Part shown: positions 33,655-43,482 of the stretch, in pieces
Numbering within the stretch: the first letter of the stretch is position 1
Layout of the letters: the number at the start of each line of letters is the position of its first letter
Assembly (NCBI GenBank): GCA_943370285.1
Contig: CALRQJ020000007.1
Coordinates: 134,133 to 198,132, forward strand
Source: CALRQJ02 sp943370285
GTDB taxonomy: Bacteria > Bacteroidota > Bacteroidia > Chitinophagales > Chitinophagaceae
Reading direction: 5' to 3'
DNA length: 64,000 bases
Notes under the pieces: model-generated
Databases searched by the model: none
What the model was told of the DNA's origin: nothing
What the model saw: only the letters and a program-made list of their open reading frames with translations
Made by a program: the position numbers and the translations under genes

Positions 33655-35007
33655 ATGGAGGTAGCGCAAAATAAATTGTTGGTTGTGTTGGGTGCCGGTG
33701 AAAGTGGCGTAGGTGCAGCCTTGCTTGGCAAACAAAAAGGATATGACGTATTTGTAAGTGACGGTGGTCCAATAAAAGATAAATATAAAAGAGAGCTCAT
33801 TGACAATAATATAGCCTTCGAAGAAGGACAACATTCAGAAGAAAAAATTTTGAGTGCAACAGAAGTGATGAAGAGTCCGGGTATTCCTGAGAAGAATGAA
33901 ATGGTGAAAAAAATTAGAGCAAACGGAATACCTATCATCAGTGAAGTAGAGTTGGCGTATAGGTACAAAGGAAATAGCAAGATTATTGCCATAACCGGCA
34001 GCAACGGAAAGAGTACCTGCACCTCACTCATTTATCATATCTGCAAAACAGCAGGCTTAGACTGTGCGTTGGTGGGCAATATCGGTTATTCATTTGCCAA
34101 ACAAGTAGCAGAAGATCCTAAGCCACTTTATGTAGCAGAAATTAGTTCTTTTCAATTAGATGATATCAAAACCTTTAAAGCTGATATAGCCTTGTTGCTG
34201 AATATCACAGAGGATCACCTCGATAGATATGAGTACCAATTTGAAAACTATGTCAACAGTAAGTTTAAGATCATCAACAATCAAACCGGTAACGACTTTT
34301 TCATTTATAACGAAGATGATGAAGTCATTACACAACGCATCCAAACCCAACAACTAACCACTAACCCATTACCATTTTCTATGAAGCAGGAAGTAAAAAA
34401 AGGTGCATACATCAAAGGCGATCAGATGATGCTACGCATTCAAGAAGAAAGAGTAAGCATGAGTATTTATGACTTTGCTCTAAAAGGAAAACATAATCAA
34501 TACAACACTATGGCAGCAGGTATTGCAGCCGCAACACTCGGCATTAGAAAGGAGAAGATTAGAGAAGCGGTAAAAACTTTTCAAAGCCTGGAGCATCGTA
34601 GTGAGTATGTGGCTACTGTACGTGGTGTTGAATTTATTAACGACAGTAAAGCGACCAATGTAAATAGTACATGGTATGCACTAGAGAGTTTGAACAGACC
34701 AACGATTCTTATTTTGGGTGGCGTTGATAAGGGCAATGATTATAGTTTGATTGAAGACTTAGTGAAAGAAAAAGTAAAGGGTATTGTTTGCATGGGGTTA
34801 GACAATAAAAAAATTCATACTGCTTTTGGCGGTATGGTAAAAAATATTGTTGACACGGCTAGTGCTGCCGATGCTGTACAAGCCGCTTTTCAAATGGCAG
34901 TAAAAGGAGATGTGGTGTTGTTAAGTCCTGCTTGTGCCAGTTTCGATTTGTTTAAGAATTATGAAGAAAGAGGAAGGATGTTTAAAGAAGCAGTAAAAGC
35001 TTTATAA
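33655..35007 (+). CDS. murD: UDP-N-acetylmuramoylalanine-D-glutamate ligase
   Basis: A 450-residue Mur ligase that adds D-Glu to UDP-MurNAc-L-Ala. It starts NKLLVVLGAGESGVGAALLG (substrate-binding Rossmann domain), has the ATP site GSNGKSTCTSLIY near residue 115, the central EISSFQLD and LNITEDHLDRYEY, then the C-terminal FINDSKATNVNSTWYAL and LSPACASFDLFKNYEERG. All catalytic features are present. It starts 1 bp after mraY stops and is followed after 26 bp by ftsW. Confidence 0.95.
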   Translation: MEVAQNKLLVVLGAGESGVGAALLGKQKGYDVFVSDGGPIKDKYKRELIDNNIAFEEGQHSEEKILSATEVMKSPGIPEKNEMVKKIRANGIPIISEVELAYRYKGNSKIIAITGSNGKSTCTSLIYHICKTAGLDCALVGNIGYSFAKQVAEDPKPLYVAEISSFQLDDIKTFKADIALLLNITEDHLDRYEYQFENYVNSKFKIINNQTGNDFFIYNEDDEVITQRIQTQQLTTNPLPFSMKQEVKKGAYIKGDQMMLRIQEERVSMSIYDFALKGKHNQYNTMAAGIAAATLGIRKEKIREAVKTFQSLEHRSEYVATVRGVEFINDSKATNVNSTWYALESLNRPTILILGGVDKGNDYSLIEDLVKEKVKGIVCMGLDNKKIHTAFGGMVKNIVDTASAADAVQAAFQMAVKGDVVLLSPACASFDLFKNYEERGRMFKEAVKAL

Positions 35008-35033
35008 TATAAAATCGCTAAGCAGCACAACTA

Positions 35034-36326
35034 GTGAGTGAAACGATTAACATACGAGATATTTCTTTTGATGCATTAAAAAGCGAAAACCTACTTAAAC
35101 GTACTGGTGGTGATCGTTATATATGGGGTATTGTTTTGTTATTAGCATTAACATCGCTGTTAGTGGTGTATAGTGCAACCGGTTCTTTGGCATACAAGAT
35201 GTATAAGGGTAATACAGAAGTATATCTGTTTAAGCAGTTTGCTTTTATTGTAATTGGTTTGGTGATGGTTTATTTTGCTCATCGGGTCAATTATACCATT
35301 TACTCTAGGGTAGCGTTGTACTTATTTTTAGCAGCCATTCCTTTAATGATATTCACCTATTTTTTTGGTGCAACTATCAACGAAGGAAGCCGATGGATTA
35401 AGTTACCCGTTATCAACATGACTTTTCAGACTAGCGATTTAGCGAAGCTGGGTTTGTTCATGTACATCTCCCGACAACTAAGTAGAAAGCAAGAAGTAAT
35501 TAAAGATTTTCACAAAGGATTTTTGCCGGTAATGATTCCTGTAGCTATTATTTGTGGATTGATTTTACCTGCTAACTTATCAACTGCATTACTCACTGGT
35601 GCAACCGCCTTGTTACTCATGTTTATTGGCAGAGTTAGTGTAAAGCATATTATGTTACCGGTATTTATAGGTGGATTATTAGCAGGAATTTTAGTGCTTG
35701 CAGCAGTACTAACCTACGATGGAGCAAAAAAACAACCCGGTGCAAAGAGCAAGGCAGTAGTAGAGAAAATGGCTTCTTTTGGACGAGTAGGTACATGGAT
35801 AAGTAGAGTACAAGATTTTATGTATGCCGATAAAGCTGCTGATCCTTATCAAGTACAACAATCCAAAATTGCTATCGCCAACGGTGGTATTTTAATGGGG
35901 CTCGGACCAGGTAATAGTACGCAACGCAATTTTCTACCTCACCCATATTCTGATTTTATCTATGCCATTATCATAGAAGAATACGGGCTGTTAGGTGGTG
36001 CTTTTATTTTGTTTATGTATTTGATTTTTTTGTTTCGATGCATCAGAATATTTAGAAAATGTCCATATGCTTTTGGTGCATTTTTGGCTTTGGCATTGAG
36101 TTTTACTTTGGTGATTCAAGCATTGGTAAATATGGCAGTAGTAGTAAACTTGGTACCGGTTACCGGGGTAACATTGCCATTGGTGAGTATGGGTGGTAGT
36201 TCATTTTTCTTTACTTGTATTTCTATTGGCATCATATTAAGTGTAGCAAGAAATGTAGAACAGTTAGAAGGTAAATCAACAGCTGAAATTTTAATGAATA
36301 GTGCACCGGTGTCGGTGAGTAATTAA
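35034..36326 (+). CDS. ftsW: Septal peptidoglycan glycosyltransferase FtsW
   Basis: A 430-residue SEDS-family protein with ~10 membrane helices. SEDS landmarks are visible: NEGSRWIKL in the first extracellular loop, FQTSDLAKLGLFMY, the ANLSTALLTGAT segment, the QSKIAIANGGILMGLGPGNSTQRNFLPHPYSDFIYAIIIEEYGLLG block with the catalytic-type Asp, and PVTGVTLPLVSMGGSS at the C-terminus. FtsW polymerises lipid II at the septum together with FtsI. The start is a GTG at 35034; there is no suitable ATG upstream. Confidence 0.95.
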   Translation: MSETINIRDISFDALKSENLLKRTGGDRYIWGIVLLLALTSLLVVYSATGSLAYKMYKGNTEVYLFKQFAFIVIGLVMVYFAHRVNYTIYSRVALYLFLAAIPLMIFTYFFGATINEGSRWIKLPVINMTFQTSDLAKLGLFMYISRQLSRKQEVIKDFHKGFLPVMIPVAIICGLILPANLSTALLTGATALLLMFIGRVSVKHIMLPVFIGGLLAGILVLAAVLTYDGAKKQPGAKSKAVVEKMASFGRVGTWISRVQDFMYADKAADPYQVQQSKIAIANGGILMGLGPGNSTQRNFLPHPYSDFIYAIIIEEYGLLGGAFILFMYLIFLFRCIRIFRKCPYAFGAFLALALSFTLVIQALVNMAVVVNLVPVTGVTLPLVSMGGSSFFFTCISIGIILSVARNVEQLEGKSTAEILMNSAPVSVSN

Positions 36327-36337
36327 TAACAATTGAA

Positions 36338-37444
36338 TTGGGTGATAAAGAACATATACCATCAAAGCCACAACGGTTTATCATAGCCGGAGGTGGAACA
36401 GGCGGACATATTTTTCCGGCAATAGCAATTGCTAATGCCATCAAACGAAAATTACCTGATGCAGCCATCTTATTTGTTGGTGCTAAGGGTAAAATGGAAA
36501 TGGAAAAAGTACCGCAGGCGGGATATGAAATTGTAGGATTAGATATTGCCGGTTTTAACAGAAGTTCTTTGATTAAAAACATTGGATTGCCTTTTAAGTT
36601 GATTAAAAGTTTTTATCAAGTAAGAAGCATTTTTAAAGACTTTAAACCTGATGCTGTTATTGGTGTAGGCGGTTACTCGAGCTTTCCGGTATTGCGATAT
36701 GCCCAAAGTAAAAGCATCGCCACTTACATACATGAGAGCAATTCATTTGCAGGTAGAAGCAATATTTTACTGGGCAAAAAAGCGACCACAGTTTTTGTAG
36801 CGGGAGATGGGATGGAGCAGTTTTTTACTAAGGATAAAATTATTATCACGGGTAATCCGGTAAGAAAATCAATTGTTGATTCCACAGTAACTAGAACGGA
36901 AGGGATTGAATTTTTCAACCTAAACGTCACTAAAAAAACTGTGCTTGTTGTTGGCGGAAGTTTAGGTGCTAAAAGTATTAATGATGCTATTGCTGAAAAA
37001 ATTAGTGCTTTTGAAAGAAACAATCTGCAACTGATTTGGCAAACCGGAAAAGCTACGGCTGCTAATTATGCTAGTCATACGGCTGAACATATTTGGGTAG
37101 GAGAATTCATCACCCAAATGGAAATGGCTTATGCAGCGGCAGATATTGTCATCAGTAGGGCAGGGGCCATGGCGGTGGCAGAATTATGTGTTTGTAAAAA
37201 GCCGGTTGTATTTGTGCCTTTTCCTTTTGCGGCAGAAGATCACCAAACAGTAAATGCGATGCACTTGGTGAAAAAAAACGCAGCATGGATGATAAAGGAT
37301 AGTGAAGTAAAGCAACGCTTAGTAGATACGGTGATACAACTAGCGGTAGATGAAGCACAACAAGAAATATTAAAAAATAATATAGCATCATTGGCCATAA
37401 CAAATGCAGATGAAAGAATTGTAGCAGCCATAATAGGAAAATGA
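36338..37444 (+). CDS. murG: UDP-GlcNAc:lipid I N-acetylglucosaminyltransferase
   Basis: A 368-residue GT-B glycosyltransferase that adds GlcNAc to lipid I, forming lipid II on the cytoplasmic face. The N-terminal glycine-rich motif AGGGTGGHIFPAIAIA is at residues ~13-28, VIGVGGYSSFPVLR and HESNSFAGRSN follow, and the C-terminal donor-binding region contains VVGGSLGAKSIND, WQTGK and VISRAGAMAVAEL. The only plausible initiation codon is TTG at 36338, 11 bp after ftsW; the next in-frame ATG would remove the glycine loop. Confidence 0.94.
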   Translation: MGDKEHIPSKPQRFIIAGGGTGGHIFPAIAIANAIKRKLPDAAILFVGAKGKMEMEKVPQAGYEIVGLDIAGFNRSSLIKNIGLPFKLIKSFYQVRSIFKDFKPDAVIGVGGYSSFPVLRYAQSKSIATYIHESNSFAGRSNILLGKKATTVFVAGDGMEQFFTKDKIIITGNPVRKSIVDSTVTRTEGIEFFNLNVTKKTVLVVGGSLGAKSINDAIAEKISAFERNNLQLIWQTGKATAANYASHTAEHIWVGEFITQMEMAYAAADIVISRAGAMAVAELCVCKKPVVFVPFPFAAEDHQTVNAMHLVKKNAAWMIKDSEVKQRLVDTVIQLAVDEAQQEILKNNIASLAITNADERIVAAIIGK

Positions 37445-37457
37445 TAATTAAAAGCGA

Positions 37458-38879
37458 ATGAAATTATATCCATATACAAACAATAGCTATTACACTCCAA
37501 TTAATGAAGGGAGTGGCATGCAACACAGTATAGATGCTGTGAAGGCAGTCTATTTTGTTGGTATTGGTGGTATTGGAATGAGTGCTTTGGCTAGATATTT
37601 TCATGCTAAGGGAGTAGCGGTTTATGGTTATGATAAAACACCTACTCCACTTACTAAAATATTAGAAGCAGATGGTATTAGTATCCATTACCACGAAGAT
37701 GTAAATCTTATTCCAAAGCAGGTTGATTTGGTGGTGTATACGCCGGCTATTCCTGCTGCACATGCCGAATTGGTTTTTTATACAGCACATGGTTACAAAG
37801 TGGTTAAACGCAGCGATGTGCTGCAGATGATTACTGAAAGTTCTTTTAATATCTGCGTAGCAGGTACACATGGCAAAACAACCATCAGCACAATGGTTGC
37901 TCATATTCTAAGACATACAGGATATGGTTGTAATGCTTTCTTGGGTGGTATAGCGGCTAACTACGGCACTAATTTTTGGAGTAGTGAAAAAAATATTTGT
38001 GTGGTAGAAGCAGATGAATATGATAGATCTTTTTTGAAACTGTCGCCAGATGTTGCTGTCATCACAGCTATCGATCCGGATCATTTAGATATTTATGGTA
38101 CACCGGAAGAAGTGGAAAAAGCATTTGTGGCATTCTCTCACCGATTAAAACCCGGTGGATGCCTAATTAGTAAATATGGTTTGTCAAGAACGGATGAATT
38201 GAATGGTGATACAAAAATAACTTATGGCTACGAACATCATTTAGCTGATGTACATGCAGCAGATGTTAGGGTGCATAATGGTTCGTATTGGTTTGATGTG
38301 ATAGCAAAAGATTGGTTGTTAGCCGATGTTGTGTTGCACATGGGCGGTTTACACAATATTGAAAATGTGACAGCGGCTATTGCGGTTGCCAAGCACTTAG
38401 GTATCGAAGACAGATTAATAAAAGATGCAGTAGCAGAGTTTAGGGGTGTTAGACGTCGCTTTGAATTTGTGTTGAGAGAAGATGAACATGTGTTAATTGA
38501 TGATTATGCACATCATCCGGAAGAATTGAAGGCATTACTTACAGGGGTGAAAAGTTTGTATAACGATAAAATTACTATCGTTTTTCAACCACACTTGTAC
38601 AGTAGAACAAGAGATTTAGCTGCTGAATTTGCAAATAGTTTGGATTTAGCAGATGAAGTAATTCTCCTCCCCATTTATCCGGCTAGAGAGTTACCAATAG
38701 AAGGAGTAAGTAGCGAAATGATTGCAGATAAAATGGCTTTGAGTAATGTAAAAGTATTAACGAAAGACGACATGCAAGATTGGATGAGAACCAATCAACC
38801 ATCAATCGTTGTTATGGCAGGTGCTGGTGATATTGATGCTTTAGTATTACCGGTAAAGGAAATATTATTATCGATTTGA
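37458..38879 (+). CDS. murC: UDP-N-acetylmuramate-L-alanine ligase
   Basis: A 473-residue Mur ligase that adds L-Ala to UDP-MurNAc. The nucleotide-sugar domain begins VYFVGIGGIGMSALARYFHAKG, the ATP motif GTHGKTTISTMV starts near residue 135, and VVEADEYDRSFLKL, DPDHLDIYG and DDYAHHPEELKALL are conserved. The start at 37458 gives a 20-residue extension before MQHSIDAVK; the ATG at 37518 is a reasonable alternative. It follows murG by 13 bp and precedes ftsQ by 16 bp. Confidence 0.95.
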   Translation: MKLYPYTNNSYYTPINEGSGMQHSIDAVKAVYFVGIGGIGMSALARYFHAKGVAVYGYDKTPTPLTKILEADGISIHYHEDVNLIPKQVDLVVYTPAIPAAHAELVFYTAHGYKVVKRSDVLQMITESSFNICVAGTHGKTTISTMVAHILRHTGYGCNAFLGGIAANYGTNFWSSEKNICVVEADEYDRSFLKLSPDVAVITAIDPDHLDIYGTPEEVEKAFVAFSHRLKPGGCLISKYGLSRTDELNGDTKITYGYEHHLADVHAADVRVHNGSYWFDVIAKDWLLADVVLHMGGLHNIENVTAAIAVAKHLGIEDRLIKDAVAEFRGVRRRFEFVLREDEHVLIDDYAHHPEELKALLTGVKSLYNDKITIVFQPHLYSRTRDLAAEFANSLDLADEVILLPIYPARELPIEGVSSEMIADKMALSNVKVLTKDDMQDWMRTNQPSIVVMAGAGDIDALVLPVKEILLSI

Positions 38880-38895
38880 TAATTGAACAAAGCAA

Positions 38896-39828
38896 ATGGC
38901 TAAATGGCAGCAGATAGGATGGAATATTATATGGATACTTTTTGGTATTGGTGTAATAGTGCTTTTTGGCGCTGCCATCAAAAAGAAAGGAGAAAAAGTC
39001 TGTTCAGAAGTGGCTATAATAATTGACGGAACAGGCGAACATGTTTTTGCAGATGAATCGGAAATTGCTAGCCTCCTCAATAGTGCAGGAGCAGTTGAAG
39101 GAAAAGCAATCCGCAAGATAAATCTGCGACAATTAGAAGCGGCATTAGAAAAAAATGCTTGGATAAAAGAAGCAGAATTGTTCTTTGATAATAAACAAGT
39201 GCTTTGGGTAAACATTGTAGAAAGAGAACCGGTAGCCAGAATATTTACTGCCGGCGGTTCATCTTGGTATATTGACAGTACTGGAAAGCGTTTGCCACTA
39301 AGTGATAAAATTGTAGCGAGGGTACTGGTTTTTACCGGCTTTCCGTCAGATAATGATTTGTTATCCGCTCCGGATAGTGCGGTGCTGAAAACGATTACTG
39401 CAATGGGTAACTACATCAGCAGCGATACGTTTTGGAGTGCTCAGGTATCACAAATCAATATCACTCCCGAAGGAGAGTATGAACTGATACCAGTCATTGG
39501 AAACCATGTGGTAACACTTGGAACCGCAGATGATATTGCAGACAAATTGAACAGATTGTACAGTTTTTATAAGCAGGTGTCGGCTAAAACAGGATTTGAT
39601 CGATACAGTCGCTTAGATGTACAATATAAAGGACAAGTAGTGGCAATAAAAAAAGGTGCAACCGTTGCAAATGTTGACTCTAGTGGTATAACAGATGCAG
39701 TTGCAAGATTAACAAGTGGTGAGCAGCAACGCAATGCGATTGCAGATTCCACACAAGAACGCAATGCTGGCAATAGGCAACAGCAAAGCATACCCAAAGC
39801 AATTTTGCCTAATAAAAAAAACAACTAA
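38896..39828 (+). CDS. ftsQ: Cell division protein FtsQ
   Basis: A 310-residue bitopic protein. A short basic N-terminus is followed by one membrane helix (IGWNIIWILFGIGVIVLFGA, ~6-26). The periplasmic part has a POTRA-like domain (EGKAIRKINLRQLEAALEKNAWIKEAELFFDNKQVLWVNIVEREPVARIF) and the FtsQ domain with IDSTGKRLPL and LDVQYKGQVVAIKK. The C-terminal ~60 residues are polar, Gln/Asn-rich and probably disordered. Position between murC and ftsA confirms the identity; it scaffolds FtsL and FtsW/FtsI. Confidence 0.9.
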   Translation: MAKWQQIGWNIIWILFGIGVIVLFGAAIKKKGEKVCSEVAIIIDGTGEHVFADESEIASLLNSAGAVEGKAIRKINLRQLEAALEKNAWIKEAELFFDNKQVLWVNIVEREPVARIFTAGGSSWYIDSTGKRLPLSDKIVARVLVFTGFPSDNDLLSAPDSAVLKTITAMGNYISSDTFWSAQVSQINITPEGEYELIPVIGNHVVTLGTADDIADKLNRLYSFYKQVSAKTGFDRYSRLDVQYKGQVVAIKKGATVANVDSSGITDAVARLTSGEQQRNAIADSTQERNAGNRQQQSIPKAILPNKKNN

Positions 39829-39853
39829 TACAACAACTAAAACACAGATATCT

Positions 39854-41245
39854 ATGAGCACTAACAATTCACCTGTAGAAGCACCTATTATTGTAGGACT
39901 TGATATTGGTACCACTAAAATTGCTGCTATTGCAGGTAGAAAAAACGAATTCGGGAAATTAGAAATTCTTGGCTTTGGCAGTGCCGTTAGTAACGGAGTG
40001 CAACATGGGCAGGTTTTAAATATTGACCAAACCATAAAGGCAGTAAAAATGGCTTTGGATAATTGCCATATCAGTAATCCTGATTTAGAAATTAGCGAAG
40101 TATATGTTGGTGTTGCAGGACATCACATTAAAAGCCTACAAACCCGTGGCGATATTGTTCGTCATGATCCGGAAGTTGAAATTCAACGTTGGGAAATTGA
40201 TCACCTTATCGAGAATCAACGCAAAACATTTATTCCTGCCGGAGATCAAATTATTGATGTGATACCACAAGAGTTTCATGTAGATAATTATCAAAATATT
40301 AAAGATCCTGTAGGGCATAACGGTGTTAAAGTTGGTGCCAACTTTCATATTATAACCGGAGATAGAAATGCCATCCGAAACATCAACCGTGCAGTAGAAC
40401 GTAGCGGATTGAGTACTAAAGATTTGGTATTGCAACCACTTGCTTCATCAGCTGCTGTAATGGGAGATTTTGATATGGAAGCCGGCGTTGCCATTCTAGA
40501 TATTGGTGGTGGTACTAGTGACTTAGCCATTTTTAGCGAAGGTATTTTGAAGCATACCGCCGTTATACCTTTTGGTGGCGAAAATATCACCAATGATATT
40601 AAAACCGGATTAGGTGTGTTGAGACAACAAGCCGAAGCCATGAAAACGCAGTTTGGAAGTGCGTTAGCGGATGAAACAAAAAGCAATGCCTATATCACTA
40701 TCCCGGGTTTACGTGGTATGCCTGCAAGAGAAATCAGTGTAAAAAATCTAGCCAATATCATTCAGGCAAGAATGGCTGATATTCTCGATTTTGTTATATA
40801 TCACTTGAAGCAAGTGGGTATGGATAGCAGACAACTCAACGGCGGTATCATTCTTACCGGCGGTGGTTCTCAGTTAAAACATTTAATTCAGTTAACCGAG
40901 TATTCAACAGGTATCAATGCAAGAATTGGTTATCCAACCGAGCACTTAGCACCTAATCATATCGATGAATTAAAAAAACCAATGTATAGTACTTGCATTG
41001 GTTTAATATTAAAAGGATACAACGATTACGAACACAAGTACAAAGAGTTTGAACGTACCTACAAAAAAGTTGAAGTGCCCGAAAGCTTTAAAAAAGATGA
41101 AGCTGCTGCACAACAAGATGCACCGCCTGTTCTGCCAACTGTAGATGCAGCTAAACGCAAAGAAGGAATGAGCAAATTCTGGGAGAAGTTTAAAGTAACC
41201 TTGGTTGATTTGTTCAAAGAAGACGGCGATCAAGAAATGAAATAA
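39854..41245 (+). CDS. ftsA: Cell division protein FtsA
   Basis: A 463-residue actin-like ATPase that tethers FtsZ to the membrane. The phosphate-1 motif LDIGTTK is at residues 16-22, the SHS2/1C domain follows (EVYVGVAGHHIKSLQ), phosphate-2 is AILDIGGGTSDLAIF and the adenosine motif is IILTGGGSQLKHL. The C-terminal ~70 residues are a polar linker ending in an amphipathic helix (SKFWEKFKVTLVDLFKE) that fits the membrane-targeting sequence. The start at 39854 (MSTNNSPVEAP) is preferred because the longer frame overlaps ftsQ by >100 bp. Confidence 0.95.
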   Translation: MSTNNSPVEAPIIVGLDIGTTKIAAIAGRKNEFGKLEILGFGSAVSNGVQHGQVLNIDQTIKAVKMALDNCHISNPDLEISEVYVGVAGHHIKSLQTRGDIVRHDPEVEIQRWEIDHLIENQRKTFIPAGDQIIDVIPQEFHVDNYQNIKDPVGHNGVKVGANFHIITGDRNAIRNINRAVERSGLSTKDLVLQPLASSAAVMGDFDMEAGVAILDIGGGTSDLAIFSEGILKHTAVIPFGGENITNDIKTGLGVLRQQAEAMKTQFGSALADETKSNAYITIPGLRGMPAREISVKNLANIIQARMADILDFVIYHLKQVGMDSRQLNGGIILTGGGSQLKHLIQLTEYSTGINARIGYPTEHLAPNHIDELKKPMYSTCIGLILKGYNDYEHKYKEFERTYKKVEVPESFKKDEAAAQQDAPPVLPTVDAAKRKEGMSKFWEKFKVTLVDLFKEDGDQEMK

Positions 41246-41343
41246 TAACCATTAAATAAATAGTCGGAATTAATTATACAATCCGGTATCTGTAAAAAGT
41301 CACAACCCATAAAAACATCACTTACTAACTAAATTCAAACGCT

Positions 41344-43248
41344 ATGATTCACTTTGATTTACCAAAGCAAAAATCCTCCATACTAAAAGTAATTGGTGTG
41401 GGTGGCGGAGGCGGTAATGCAGTCAATCACATGTACGGACAAAACATCGAGTCTGTAGACTTCATTATTTGCAATACCGATGCTCAAGCTTTGGCCTGCA
41501 GTAAAGTGCCTAATAAAATTCAATTAGGGCCGCATCTTACCCAAGGGTTAGGTGCAGGTGCTAATCCCGAAATTGGTAAACAAGCCACCGAAGAATCGTT
41601 AGAAGAAATTCGTCGCATTCTCGAAGTAAATACTAAAATGGCTTTCATCACCGCAGGTATGGGTGGTGGAACAGGAACAGGTGGTGCACCCATCATTGCA
41701 AAAATTTGTAAAGATCTTGGTGTACTTACGGTTGGTATTTGTACTACTCCTTTTACCAACGAGGGTCCAAAAAGACTAGCTCAGGCTCAAAAAGGTATTA
41801 ATGAGTTAAGAGAGCATGTTGATACGTTATTGGTCATCAGTAACGATAAATTGCGTCATCAATACGGTAATCTTAAAGTAAGAGAAGCCTTTTCTAAAGC
41901 CGATGATATTTTAGCAACAGCAGCCCGTTGTATTACCGATGTAATTACTAGCAACGGTCAAATAAATGTTGACTTTGCCGATGTATGTACCGTTATGCGT
42001 AATGGTGGTGTAGCCATCTTAGGCAGTGCTACTGCGTCTGGCGAAGAAAGAGCTCAAAAAGCCATTGAAGAAGCCGTAAATTCTCCATTGTTAAATGATA
42101 GTAATATAAGTGGAGCAAAATGGATTTTGGTGAACATCACTTCTAGCGAAGGCGAACATGAAATCACCATGGATGAAGAAGATATCATCTTAAGTTATCT
42201 GCGTCAGCAAGCCGGAGAATATACCGATGTAATCAAGGGTATTGGCTTTGATGATACATTAGGAGAGAAATTAGGCGTAACCATTATTGCCACCGGTTTC
42301 GATCATAAAGATCCATTTAAACAAGCCGTTACGCCTAAAAAAGAAGAAGTAAAACAAGCTGAGCCGGAAAAAATAGTAATGACCTTAGGCGTTGCCGGAG
42401 AAGAACAAAAACTCTATGCCCCTAAAGAAGTCGCTGTACCCGTTCAAATGGAACAAATGGCCTTGCCTTTAGTAGAAAAAGACCCATTTGCCCCCACTTT
42501 ATCGGTAGAACCGGCCCCTCAACCAAGGTATGAAGCGCCAATTGAGCAAAAATCAGCACCCGAGACTAAAGAAAACACTATCTTGCGGTTCGAATTATCT
42601 ACTGATATACCAGAACAGATTGTTCCAACTCCATCCAATTTTAGTGAAAAGACTACGCAGCCGGAAGTTGTATCAGCAACGCCGCAGTCTATACCCGATG
42701 TTCCGAAACCTTATTTAAATGAAGTGCCGCCTGTTCAACAGCACGAAGGCTCATACATATTAAGAAGACCATCCAATATCTATGCAGGGCCTGACTATGT
42801 TAAACCGTCCGCATCCGATTCTATGGAAACAACTCCTCCAGTGCCAAACCATTCCGATGAACCGGAATTCGGGATGCAACTGGTAATGAAGGATGACGTT
42901 CCAGAAGCGGCGGATGAAGCTCCGGCAATTCAGGCTCAAAGTACATCAAGCCCTCAGCTTCCGGTAGAGGAACCTGCGATGCAGGACGATGCCGAAGATC
43001 AAAAGCGAAGGGCTGCAGAAAGGATTCAAAAGTTGCGCAATTTATCTTTTAATCTAAACTCTGCCGATCCAAACAATGAGTTCGAAACTGTACCTGCTTA
43101 CATCCGCCGTAACATGGAATTGTTTGGTAACAATACTCTTGCTTCGGTAGAAAATTTCTACAGCAAAATCACAGTCGATAAAAACGACAAAGACCAATCG
43201 CAAATCAGTACTATCAATACTTTTCTAGACGGCAAAAAACCCGATTAG
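41344..43248 (+). CDS. ftsZ: Cell division protein FtsZ, with a long linker and C-terminal extension
   Basis: A 634-residue tubulin homologue that forms the Z ring. The GTPase domain (~1-320) contains GVGGGGGNAVNHM, the tubulin signature GGGTGTGGAP near residues 105-114, and the T7-loop region NGQINVDFADVCTVM. A Pro/Glu/Gln-rich, probably disordered linker runs from ~330 to ~560. The segment VPAYIRRNMEL near residue 583 matches the conserved FtsA-binding peptide (IPAFLR in other bacteria), but ~45 more residues follow it. The gene is 98 bp after ftsA and closes the cluster at a strong terminator. Confidence 0.95.
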   Translation: MIHFDLPKQKSSILKVIGVGGGGGNAVNHMYGQNIESVDFIICNTDAQALACSKVPNKIQLGPHLTQGLGAGANPEIGKQATEESLEEIRRILEVNTKMAFITAGMGGGTGTGGAPIIAKICKDLGVLTVGICTTPFTNEGPKRLAQAQKGINELREHVDTLLVISNDKLRHQYGNLKVREAFSKADDILATAARCITDVITSNGQINVDFADVCTVMRNGGVAILGSATASGEERAQKAIEEAVNSPLLNDSNISGAKWILVNITSSEGEHEITMDEEDIILSYLRQQAGEYTDVIKGIGFDDTLGEKLGVTIIATGFDHKDPFKQAVTPKKEEVKQAEPEKIVMTLGVAGEEQKLYAPKEVAVPVQMEQMALPLVEKDPFAPTLSVEPAPQPRYEAPIEQKSAPETKENTILRFELSTDIPEQIVPTPSNFSEKTTQPEVVSATPQSIPDVPKPYLNEVPPVQQHEGSYILRRPSNIYAGPDYVKPSASDSMETTPPVPNHSDEPEFGMQLVMKDDVPEAADEAPAIQAQSTSSPQLPVEEPAMQDDAEDQKRRAAERIQKLRNLSFNLNSADPNNEFETVPAYIRRNMELFGNNTLASVENFYSKITVDKNDKDQSQISTINTFLDGKKPD

Positions 43249-43317
43249 TTTTGTTTTATACAATTTACCCCGGTTGGTATACTGGTGTAAATTTTACAAT
43301 GGTTGTTTTAGTTGTGT

Positions 43318-43348
43318 ATCCCTCCGCAAAATCGGAGGGATTTTTTTT
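43318..43348 (+). terminator. Terminator of the dcw cluster
   Basis: ATCCCTCCG (43318-43326) pairs with CGGAGGGAT (43333-43341) across a 6-nt loop and is followed by T residues to 43348. It lies 70 bp after ftsZ. Confidence 0.93.
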
Positions 43349-43389
43349 GTAGCCAACAGTTTCGCTTTATCCAGCTGCTGTTGCGTCGT

Positions 43390-43412
43390 ATGCCGAAGTT
43401 TACATTCGGCAT
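43390..43412. repeat. Hairpin-forming inverted repeat downstream of ftsZ
   Basis: ATGCCGAA (43390-43397) and TTCGGCAT (43405-43412) pair perfectly across 7 nt; no T-tract follows. It lies in the 230-bp ftsZ-SDR gap, which contains no gene. It may be a dispersed palindrome or an attenuating structure. Confidence 0.45.
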
Positions 43413-43470
43413 CGAGACCTTAAGCGTCTTGACACTTGTACCGCATATCGCTAGGCAGCTATAATCGCTG

Positions 43471-43478
43471 TATATTTG
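43471..43478 (+). promoter_or_regulatory. Candidate -7 element of the SDR gene
   Basis: TATATTTG matches TAnnTTTG exactly and ends 4 bp before the ATG of the gene at 43483, which implies a nearly leaderless transcript. A -33 TTTG at the right distance was not found. Confidence 0.4.
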
Positions 43479-43482
43479 CCGC

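Noticed and set aside
33528..34031. 167-codon minus-strand frame opposite mraY/murD
   Set aside because: It lies wholly across two certain plus-strand genes and reads as shadow sequence.
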